Made by a program: the position numbers and the translations under genes. A stretch of 39,664 nt of DNA. Origin: CAZNHL01 sp964572965 (GTDB lineage: Bacteria; Bacteroidota; Bacteroidia; Cytophagales; UBA9547). The notes beneath the pieces were generated by a model, which saw nothing but the letters and a program-made list of their open reading frames with translations, ran no database searches and was not told where the DNA came from. Positions 32,626 through 39,664 of this stretch are shown piece after piece (within the stretch, counting starts at the first letter, position 1; every line of letters begins with the position of its first letter). The stretch is from assembly GCA_964572965.1 (NCBI GenBank), contig CAZNHL010000042.1:1-39664 (forward strand), read 5' to 3'.

Positions 32626-33987
32626 TTACCAGAGTTTTCTATTGATATCAAAATTTTCAAGGTAATCAGCTACACGTCTTACAAACATACCGCCCAGAGA
32701 ACCATCCACAATTCTATGGTCGTAAGAATGAGAAAGGTACATCATATGACGAATTGCAATGGCGTCTCCATGAGGAGTTTCAATTACGGCTGGTTTCTTT
32801 TGGACAGCACCAAAGGCCATGATAGCTACCTGTGGCTGCATGATGATGGGTGTACCCATTACGTTTCCGAAAGAACCTACATTAGACATAGTGTAAGTAC
32901 CGTCAGAGAGCTCGTCTGGTGTTAATTTGTTTTCACGGGCCCTCTTTGCAAGATCATTCACCTGTTTGGTAATGCCAATCAAATTAAGCTGATCTACATT
33001 TTTGATTACAGGTACAATAAGATTGCCATTTTGTAATGCAACAGCTAATCCTATATTGATAAATTTCTTTACAACTATATTATCTCCGTCAATTGAAGAG
33101 TTAATTAATGGGTAATCTTTAATTGCTCTGGCAATAGCTTCAATGAAAATAGGAGTGAGGGTAAGATTTACGTCTTCTCTCGTTTTAAATTCCTGTTTCA
33201 TTCGGTTTCTCCAGAAAACGAGATTAGTAACATCTGCCTCAACGAAAGAAGATACATGAGCAGAAATTTTGCGGCTGTCAAGCATGCGCTGTGAAATCAT
33301 CTTACGCATACGGTCCATCTCTATAATGTCGACAGGTCCGGAATATGATGTTGCAGGCTTTAACTGCGTTTCAGTATTTTCCTGTAATACTTTTATCGGT
33401 TCAACAGCAGGAACAAAAGGAATGTCTGCAACAGATGACTGAATGGATTGTTGGGTTGTACCTACTGCAGCCTGGTTTCTGCCTGAAGTAATATATGCTA
33501 TGATATCGTTTTTCGTAACGCGGCTGTCTTTACCTGTGCCTGGAATTCTTTCCAGTTCGCTCATTGAAATTCCTTCCTCTTTGGCAATATTCATTACAAG
33601 AGGGGAGTAGAAGCGCCCTTCCAATGGTTTTTCTGCAAGCGCTACAGGAGTTGAAACTGATTGAAAGTTGTTTTCCTGAACTGCCGGGCTAGAGGATGTT
33701 ACGTTCGGATTTGTAATGGCAGGAGATGCCAATGTTGGAGTATTAGCACTGGTTTCTATTAATGCAATAATATTTCCGATTTGGGCTATTTGACCTTCTG
33801 CTACCAGTATTTCTTTTAAAACGCCACTAAAAGATGAAGGTATTTCGGTATCAACTTTGTCAGTAGCTACTTCAAGGATCGGCTCGTCAATGGAAATAGA
33901 GTCTCCTGGCTTTTTTAACCAACGGATAATTGTCCCTTCCATTACACTTTCGCCCATCTTAGGCATTACAAGCTCAACTACAGCCAT
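32626..33987 (-). CDS. Dihydrolipoamide acyltransferase (E2) of a 2-oxoacid dehydrogenase
   Basis: A 453-residue E2 enzyme. The N-terminal lipoyl domain (1-78) has the lipoylated Lys44 in EVATDKVDTEIP. A Pro, Thr and Ser-rich linker follows. The peripheral-subunit-binding domain (about 128-168) reads YSPLVMNIAKEEGISMSELE and GTGKDSRVTKNDI. The catalytic acyltransferase domain runs from about 215 to the end, with the HRIVDG motif near the C-terminus (SYDHRIVDGSLGGMF). It transfers acyl groups from lipoate to CoA and forms the core of the complex. The E1 partner is probably the fused protein at 3012-5420, about 27 kb away, so the complex is encoded at two sites. The acyl group (acetyl or branched-chain) is not determined. 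Confidence 0.92.
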   Translation of the reverse strand: MAVVELVMPKMGESVMEGTIIRWLKKPGDSISIDEPILEVATDKVDTEIPSSFSGVLKEILVAEGQIAQIGNIIALIETSANTPTLASPAITNPNVTSSSPAVQENNFQSVSTPVALAEKPLEGRFYSPLVMNIAKEEGISMSELERIPGTGKDSRVTKNDIIAYITSGRNQAAVGTTQQSIQSSVADIPFVPAVEPIKVLQENTETQLKPATSYSGPVDIIEMDRMRKMISQRMLDSRKISAHVSSFVEADVTNLVFWRNRMKQEFKTREDVNLTLTPIFIEAIARAIKDYPLINSSIDGDNIVVKKFINIGLAVALQNGNLIVPVIKNVDQLNLIGITKQVNDLAKRARENKLTPDELSDGTYTMSNVGSFGNVMGTPIIMQPQVAIMAFGAVQKKPAVIETPHGDAIAIRHMMYLSHSYDHRIVDGSLGGMFVRRVADYLENFDINRKLW

Positions 33988-34118
33988 GTTTTGTTATTTT
34001 TTAGTATGCAATTTTAAGCTTAAAAAAGGGGAAATGGAAGTAAAAAGAGGAAAGACTTGTTGCTGGTAGTTCTGGATGCGAAAAAACTTTTGAATTACTG
34101 GTTACTTCAGCAAGGCTT

Positions 34119-34149
34119 TTTGGATTAAGATGGAGAAAGGGTATCTTTG
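34119..34149 (+). promoter_or_regulatory. Complete Bacteroidota promoter for the beta-helix protein
   Basis: TTTG (34119-34122), 19 bases and TATCTTTG (34142-34149) match the consensus fully. The ATG at 34191 lies 41 bases downstream. Confidence 0.75.
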
Positions 34150-34190
34150 ACCCAATTACTAAGTTAAGGAAAGTTTACTTTATATGATTT

Positions 34191-37100
34191 ATGAAAAAAA
34201 TATTCGGGTTTATCATTCTACAGCTATGCACTTTTGGCTCATTTGCAGCATCAAGTACTCAAACAGTAACAGATCCTAGCGCCCCTGGTTGGCCTACTGC
34301 CCAGCCTGGCCCTTTTACCGCCGGAACTTTTTGGGATGCAATCAGCAAGATAAATATTGCTGGTTCAGGAACACAAACAATTAATATCAATATAGCGGCT
34401 GCCGGAACAGTGATTGATGGTTCGGGAGATCCCAGAAGCTGGGATATTGTAAGTACTGTTGATACGCTTATCATTGATGGGTCAGGTTCTGGGGGAGGAA
34501 CAGTAACAATTAAAGCTCCTGGTTATAGCTCCTGGACAATGGGTGCAAAGCGTATTATATTCAGAAATATTAATATCACCGGAGGGTTTGCCAGCACTTC
34601 AATTATTACTTTGGCAGAAGGTTATAATAAGATCATTAATTCTAATCTAGAGTTTTTGAATTTTAACTTTAACGGATCAAACAATACAATTACTAATTCA
34701 AACCTTACTGATTCGAAATATAATTTCGCTGCAGGTAATAATAAAATAACAGGGTCAATATTCTCAAATGCCAGTCCTGTTAATTTTCAAACAGCATCTG
34801 CAAATAATGTAATTACAAATTCTACATTTAGAAATGCTTCACCCGTAACTATTACAGGTGCGACTTCAACAGGTAATCAGTTTACGGGAAATACTTTTCA
34901 GAATACATCAACACTCACCATCACTAATGGAGGAACTAATACTATTAGTAATGGAAAATTTCAGAATAATACCTTTATCACAATTTCAGGAGGTACAGCT
35001 AATAAAGTGTATGGAAACTACTTTAACCTGAATACAGCTGGTACTGCATTATCAAATGCATCTATTCCGGCTTTTATTACGATTACGGGTTCTACCAATA
35101 ATGAAATAGGATCAAGTGGTGCCGGTCAGGGAAATGTATTTGGAGCCATTTCTTCAGTAACAAACTATGTAGTGGTTTCTGGAGCTTCTGCCGGGTTAAA
35201 AATTATCAATAATTATTTCGGTACAGAAAGAACAGGGGCAAACTTACTGGGTAACCTTGCTGGGTCCGGTATTTTGTTAACAGCTACTACTACAGCAACA
35301 GTTGAAGGTAATGTTATTTTAGGTGCTGCGGTAGATAAAGCCGGTTTAGAGCTTGCGGGGGCAACTTCAGGTTTATCTGTTAAGAACAATAAAATAGGTA
35401 TAAATGCTGCCGGTGTTTATGCGATTGGTACAATCTATGGGAATAATGGTTCTGGAATTGCTATGTATTCAGGAACCTTGTCTTCTTCAACAATAGATAA
35501 CAATAATGTGTCAAGCAATAAACAACATGGTATTACTTTAGAAGGGACTACAACAACTGTAAGTATTACTAATAATATTGTAGGTTTAAAAGGCACCGGT
35601 ATTAAGGATGTGTCTAATGATTATGGTAATGGTTTCACGGGGGTCAGAACTTTTGGCTCTGTAACAGTAACTGCTTTAACAATAGATAACAACGTAGTTT
35701 GTGATAATGGTAAAAATTCGACAAGCCCTTCGTTTCAGGCAGAAACTGTAGGCATTATTATGAACGGTACCACACTGGCTTCGGTAACAATCTCCAATAA
35801 TTATGTTGGAGTAGACAAGAATCATAATTTGGCGGGAAATGTCTTTACTGGTATTTATTTGTTTAATAATGGTGTAATGGGAGGAGGCACACAGAGTAAC
35901 GTGGTTGTTTCCGGTAACGTCATTGGTGATAATGGTGAAACAATCGGTGCTGTTATTAATTCGCATGGTATTGCAGTTTACAATTCCCAAAACTTCCAGA
36001 TCCTGAATAACTATATAGGTATAGGTACTGGTGGACAAAATATTGGTAACTCTGCGAATGGTATTGAACTTAATACCTCTTCTAATAACTTCCTTATTTC
36101 AGGGAATAGAATTTCAAATAATAAAGGAAGAAGAACATCGGCTGAGTCGGAGACTTGTGCCGGAATTGTAACTTTCAGCAGCACCAATGGTATCATTATT
36201 AATAATATTATTACAAATAATCTGAATGCAGGGGCTGGCTGGATTAGTAATAACGGAATTGCTATTCANNNNNNNNNNGGAGGGACCGCCGCTGGTGAGC
36301 CTAATACGATTTCAACAAATGGCATGCATGGAGTTATCGTTTTTGATGGGGCTAACAACGTTGAAATAAGACGTAATGTTATTCAGTGTAACGCTAAAAT
36401 GGGTATTAGTTTGAATGTTGCAACAGACCCTGGTGATACACCTACTCAGACTAAAGGAGTAGGTAACTCCTCTATGACTTCAGGTCCGACACTTGTTATT
36501 GGTTCTTGTCCGGGAGGAAGTGCTTCTGGGAGCGGAAGTGTATCAGGCACATCACCGGGAACAAATTCATTGATTGAAGTATTCTCTACTCCGCCATGTA
36601 AAGATTGTCAAAGTACTGTACCGGCAGTGAAGGCTTTAAGAGGAGAAGCAATCGCTTTTCAGCAAGAGGTAACAGCCACTGGTACTACCTGGTCTGCCAC
36701 AGGTGTAGGAGGTGATGTGTCAGTGACTGCAACAACTCCGGCAGGAGTAACTGTTGGGGGGAATACTTATAGAACAACATCAAGATTCTCAAATTGTGAA
36801 CCTTGTTCTTTACCTGTAGAATTACTGAATTTTACTGTTATAAATAGTAATGGAGCAGCTTTTTTGAACTGGTCAACAGCGCAAGAAAAAAACAGCTCAC
36901 ATTTTATTGTTGAGAGGAGTATGGACGGAAAGAATTTTTCTGCTATTGACGAAGTGAAAGCTGCCGGTTATTCTTCACGTATTGTTGGTTATCATTATAG
37001 TGATCATACTCCTCTTGTGAGTGTAACTTACTATAGATTACGTTTGGTAGATAATGATGGATCTGCAGCCTATTCCGATGTCCGTTTTGTAGTTTCTGAT

Positions 37101-37355
37101 GGAGGGGTAAGAATGCGTGTAGTGCCTAACCCAAATCATGGCGTATTTTCTGTACAAGTGTCTGCCCCGGGTGAAGATGTATTGGATTTAACTGTTGTAG
37201 ATGTTTTAGGTAAATTAGTTTATAAAAAGAAATTAAACATATTTGAAGGCAGCTTAGTTGAAGATATCGACTTATATGGTATAGAGAAAGGGCTTTACAT
37301 AGTTAATATAAATGGTACTAATGTCAAGACTATAGAAAAGTTGCTAGTAGAGTAA
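34191..37355 (+). CDS. Secreted beta-helix protein with T9SS type A tail
   Basis: A protein of about 1054 residues with a ten-N gap at 36269-36278 that keeps frame as written. The signal peptide (1-20) ends FGSFAAS. Residues about 60-760 are a right-handed parallel beta-helix rich in Asn, Gly, Ser and Thr, with recurring rungs such as NKIINSNLEF, NNTITNSNLT and SISNNKI-like turns. Such folds occur in polysaccharide lyases and adhesins. I could not identify a lyase active site. Around 870-985 is a beta-rich domain (VELLNFTVINSNGAAFLNW), and the last 80 residues are a Por-secretion (type A) sorting domain: VVPNPNHGVFSVQV, LTVVDVLGKLVYKKKL and GLYIVNINGTNVKTIEKLLVE. It is therefore exported by T9SS. 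Enzymatic function is unproven. Confidence 0.85.
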   Translation: MKKIFGFIILQLCTFGSFAASSTQTVTDPSAPGWPTAQPGPFTAGTFWDAISKINIAGSGTQTININIAAAGTVIDGSGDPRSWDIVSTVDTLIIDGSGSGGGTVTIKAPGYSSWTMGAKRIIFRNINITGGFASTSIITLAEGYNKIINSNLEFLNFNFNGSNNTITNSNLTDSKYNFAAGNNKITGSIFSNASPVNFQTASANNVITNSTFRNASPVTITGATSTGNQFTGNTFQNTSTLTITNGGTNTISNGKFQNNTFITISGGTANKVYGNYFNLNTAGTALSNASIPAFITITGSTNNEIGSSGAGQGNVFGAISSVTNYVVVSGASAGLKIINNYFGTERTGANLLGNLAGSGILLTATTTATVEGNVILGAAVDKAGLELAGATSGLSVKNNKIGINAAGVYAIGTIYGNNGSGIAMYSGTLSSSTIDNNNVSSNKQHGITLEGTTTTVSITNNIVGLKGTGIKDVSNDYGNGFTGVRTFGSVTVTALTIDNNVVCDNGKNSTSPSFQAETVGIIMNGTTLASVTISNNYVGVDKNHNLAGNVFTGIYLFNNGVMGGGTQSNVVVSGNVIGDNGETIGAVINSHGIAVYNSQNFQILNNYIGIGTGGQNIGNSANGIELNTSSNNFLISGNRISNNKGRRTSAESETCAGIVTFSSTNGIIINNIITNNLNAGAGWISNNGIAIXXXXGGTAAGEPNTISTNGMHGVIVFDGANNVEIRRNVIQCNAKMGISLNVATDPGDTPTQTKGVGNSSMTSGPTLVIGSCPGGSASGSGSVSGTSPGTNSLIEVFSTPPCKDCQSTVPAVKALRGEAIAFQQEVTATGTTWSATGVGGDVSVTATTPAGVTVGGNTYRTTSRFSNCEPCSLPVELLNFTVINSNGAAFLNWSTAQEKNSSHFIVERSMDGKNFSAIDEVKAAGYSSRIVGYHYSDHTPLVSVTYYRLRLVDNDGSAAYSDVRFVVSDGGVRMRVVPNPNHGVFSVQVSAPGEDVLDLTVVDVLGKLVYKKKLNIFEGSLVEDIDLYGIEKGLYIVNINGTNVKTIEKLLVE
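36269..36278. other. Assembly gap of ten N inside the beta-helix gene
   Basis: Ten unknown bases. The frame continues correctly as written, so the real length should be one more than a multiple of three. Confidence 0.95.
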
Positions 37356-37374
37356 AAATATTTCAAGCAGTTTG

Positions 37375-37412
37375 AAAAGCGGTTCCTGAATTATTTCAGG
37401 AACCGCTTTTTG
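37375..37412 (+). terminator. Strong terminator after the beta-helix gene
   Basis: A perfect 16-bp stem (37375-37390 with 37395-37410, core GCGGTTCCTGAA) with loop TTAT ends in a run of T. Confidence 0.93.
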
Positions 37413-37632
37413 TTATCAGGTAGTCAAAGACTTATTTATCAGTAAATTAAGCCGTTTAGTCGAATTTTTATAAATTTTACCTATATCTGGAATTTTTTGA
37501 ATGATTTCAGTATTTACCTGAAGTATATTGTTGTTTGTTGGATTTTATCCTGAAAAAAGGTTACTATTGCGAGATTATCAGGATATAGGGTAAGTAAAAT
37601 ATAGATCCGGTTTATCAAATTGATATTTATTG

Positions 37633-39664
37633 ATGAAAAGATTATTTGGTTTAGTACTCACTATTATATTATTATCAGGTACTTACGTTGGTTATTCCCA
37701 ATGTTCTATTGTGCCTGTAAAGGAGGCCGTTAGAAACGGAGATTTTGAAGCTGGTTATTTGCCTGGTCCAAATATTAGTGGGCCTCCGGTACCGGGGGTT
37801 AAGCATACATTTACACCTGGTGGGCCATTTGATTTTTCTAGTGATCTTAACTATGGAGGCTATTGGAATGGAAACAACTCTGTATGTCAGTATAGTTTAG
37901 GAGACGGTTACGGTGTTGGTAGAGTTGAAACCCCGCCTTGTTTAAATGGTTCTGCTTCTGCTTTGGTGTATGGACAATATTCAGGGTCAAATACCAATTA
38001 TAAAGACCATACAACAGGAACGAAGAATGGTTTTGCTCTTATAATCGATTTTAACTCATCTTCTGGAGGTGTTTATAAAAAAGCATGGGCTCAAACTGTA
38101 GACGTTTATCCGTCACAAATGTACTATTTCTCTGCTTGGTTTGCTCAGTATGGAGCTAATAATGTACCTCAGTTACGTTTTAGAGTAGAGGCTTTAAACT
38201 CATCAGGTACAATTATTGATAATCAGGTTTTAGGAGCGGCAAGTGCAACTCAGGCATGGGTATTTGATCAGTTTTTTAGAACTTATTCTACTCCTGCAGG
38301 AGCTGTAAAAGCTAATATTTATATTGAAGCAATTTCTACAGGACAATCTTCTTCTGAAGATTTGATAATCGATGATATTTCGTTTATCAACGGATGTCAA
38401 AATATTAGTAATAATAGAAAACCTGTTTTTCCAAATGATGCAGTTAATTTATGTTCTTCTGCAACTGGTTCATTAACATTGACTGCTGCCTACACCGGTG
38501 ATCCTAATCCTGGAAATAATACTATTACCTGGTATAAAGGGGCAGGAGGAACTCAAACTGTAGTTCCTAACGGCAATTCATTGTCTTTATCTGTTACTGA
38601 TGCTGATACTTACAGAGTTTGTGTACAGGATCCGGAAAATGGTTGTGCAACTAGTGCAAGTGTTGTGGTAACAAAGTCAATGACGGCAACTTTGCCTAGC
38701 TCAGCAGTATTGTGTAATCCAGCTACTGCATCGTTAACACCAACAATAACTCCTGCAGGTTCATATGCTAAAACATATGCATGGACTGTGCCCGGTGGCG
38801 CTACAAACCCGGGAAATGCAGCAACAGCAACAGCGAATACTGCCGGTACTTATTCAGTTACAGTATCAAACTCTTCTGTTTCAGGATGCTCTGGCTCATC
38901 AAGTACTACAGTAACTTCTACATTGCCTGTTGCTCCCACTAATTTAGAATACTGTAGCGGTGGCGGAACTGCAACAAATTTATTAGTAGGTGACGGGAAA
39001 AGATATTCCTGGTATACAGCTTCCAATGGTACAGGTTTGATAGGAGCGAATAGCACAGCTACAACTCCTGTAGCATGGACTCCGGCAGGAGGAACAACAG
39101 GTGATCAGACAATATATATAGTAAATGCCGAAACTACTCCACTTAATCCTAAATTAGGACCCGCTACTTTATCACTTACCGGTGATCAGGTAAGTATAGC
39201 TGGCGGCTCTGCTACTTTTACTGTAACTCAGACAGTAATGTTGGTTTCTGTAGATGCAGGTTGTTTTAGAGGGCAAGGGGCTTGTCCGGCTGAAGGAAAC
39301 TTTTATAATGGCACACTTACAATTTCAGGACCTTCTGCATCTACAATGCCTGTTGCTGTTAGATCTATTAGTGGAGGAACAGGTAGTACTTTAGCTATTA
39401 ATAAAGTATTGACTCCGGGAACTTATACAATAAGTATTGCAGGAATTAATTTGATGGTAGGAAGTTTAGGTACAACTACGATACCATCATATGTAACTAT
39501 AAATGGTGTTAATGGCGGTAATGGACAGCCTTATAATAAGTATGCAAACTGGACATTTGCATCTACTTCTGCTTGTGCTCCGGTACCTGTGGTTGTTAAA
39601 GCGAAGGCTTGCTGTACCCCACCTAGCGGTAGTACCTCTTTTGTGACTACTTCACCTGTTGATA
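37633..39664 (+). CDS. Large secreted adhesin-like protein (runs off the right edge)
   Basis: An open frame from the ATG at 37633 to the window end (677 codons, no stop). The signal peptide MKRLFGLVLTIILLSGTYVGYSQ is followed by an N-terminal jelly-roll-like domain (about 30-255). That domain starts VRNGDFEAGYLPGP and ends LIIDDISFINGCQ, which is the pattern of a carbohydrate-binding or galactose-binding-like module. From about 260, PKD/Ig-like repeats follow. These include ITWYKGAGGTQTVVPNG, TYRVCVQDPENGCATSAS, YAWTVPGGATNPGN and YSWYTASNGTGLIGAN, typical of T9SS-exported surface proteins in this phylum. A C-terminal sorting domain is expected beyond the window. It is separated from the beta-helix gene by a terminator, so it has its own promoter, which I could not identify. 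Confidence 0.8.
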   Translation, partial: MKRLFGLVLTIILLSGTYVGYSQCSIVPVKEAVRNGDFEAGYLPGPNISGPPVPGVKHTFTPGGPFDFSSDLNYGGYWNGNNSVCQYSLGDGYGVGRVETPPCLNGSASALVYGQYSGSNTNYKDHTTGTKNGFALIIDFNSSSGGVYKKAWAQTVDVYPSQMYYFSAWFAQYGANNVPQLRFRVEALNSSGTIIDNQVLGAASATQAWVFDQFFRTYSTPAGAVKANIYIEAISTGQSSSEDLIIDDISFINGCQNISNNRKPVFPNDAVNLCSSATGSLTLTAAYTGDPNPGNNTITWYKGAGGTQTVVPNGNSLSLSVTDADTYRVCVQDPENGCATSASVVVTKSMTATLPSSAVLCNPATASLTPTITPAGSYAKTYAWTVPGGATNPGNAATATANTAGTYSVTVSNSSVSGCSGSSSTTVTSTLPVAPTNLEYCSGGGTATNLLVGDGKRYSWYTASNGTGLIGANSTATTPVAWTPAGGTTGDQTIYIVNAETTPLNPKLGPATLSLTGDQVSIAGGSATFTVTQTVMLVSVDAGCFRGQGACPAEGNFYNGTLTISGPSASTMPVAVRSISGGTGSTLAINKVLTPGTYTISIAGINLMVGSLGTTTIPSYVTINGVNGGNGQPYNKYANWTFASTSACAPVPVVVKAKACCTPPSGSTSFVTTSPVD

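Noticed and set aside
32596..32925. A plus-strand ORF of 109 codons opposite the E2 gene
   Set aside because: It lies over the conserved catalytic domain of E2 on the other strand and has no recognisable features.
35676..36038. A minus-strand ORF of 120 codons opposite the beta-helix gene
   Set aside because: It mirrors the repetitive Asn/Thr codons of the real gene and has no promoter or domain.
34680..36250. Possible DNA tandem repeat or CRISPR-like array
   Set aside because: The recurring AATAAT and ACTAAT words come from Asn/Thr-rich beta-helix rungs. No repeat of constant length and spacing exists.

Overview
The window is chromosomal DNA from an AT-rich Bacteroidota bacterium, most likely of the class Sphingobacteriia (Pedobacter/Solitalea-like; the genus is a guess). 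The phylum call rests on TAnnTTTG promoter motifs before many genes, a TonB receptor paired with a DUF4249 lipoprotein, two C-terminal type IX secretion (T9SS) sorting domains (types A and B), a DUF1573 protein, an OmpA/LysM protein of PorE-like layout and Bacteroidota-type small proteins. I saw no tRNA, CRISPR array, transposase or phage gene. Two runs of exactly ten N (27748-27757, 36269-36278) mark assembly gaps inside genes.

Layout. 1-2765: 5' end of AMP nucleosidase (minus), a solo HsdR_N-type nuclease-fold protein, alanine dehydrogenase (minus) and a DUF1573 protein (minus). 3012-8574: a fused E1 alpha/beta 2-oxoacid dehydrogenase, an OmpA-domain protein (minus), a YfcE-like phosphodiesterase, an unlisted 47-aa basic protein (minus) and hisS. 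8616-13570: a T9SS type B surface protein, YbaB/EbfC overlapping a family 2 glycosyltransferase by one base, a sigma-54-type response regulator lacking a DNA-binding domain, and rnpB (RNase P RNA), both minus. 13616-14560: a DUF2027-Smr protein (minus).

14773-22251 is the most distinctive region: a tightly packed five-gene operon with a secreted GH18 chitinase-like enzyme, two different predicted outer-membrane beta-barrels and two paralogous lipoproteins with carbohydrate-binding-like C-termini. It starts at a TAnnTTTG promoter and ends at a 22-bp perfect terminator stem. It resembles a glycan-uptake locus in logic but has no SusC/SusD pair. This is my best candidate for an undescribed system.

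22385-33987: a half-receiver protein, a NUDIX hydrolase, a TPR/PD40/OmpA/LysM envelope protein, a DUF4249 lipoprotein with its TonB receptor (interrupted by a gap), a 337-bp intergenic region rich in inverted repeats, the 23S rRNA m5U methyltransferase, a membrane-anchored receiver-like protein, a membrane esterase and the E2 acyltransferase that probably partners the E1 at 3012. 34191-39664: two large secreted surface proteins, a beta-helix protein with a T9SS type A tail and an adhesin running off the end.

Several terminator hairpins overlap the last codons of the gene they end, and two promoters sit so close to the start codon that nearly leaderless mRNAs are predicted. All functional assignments come from reading motifs by eye; no database search was run.
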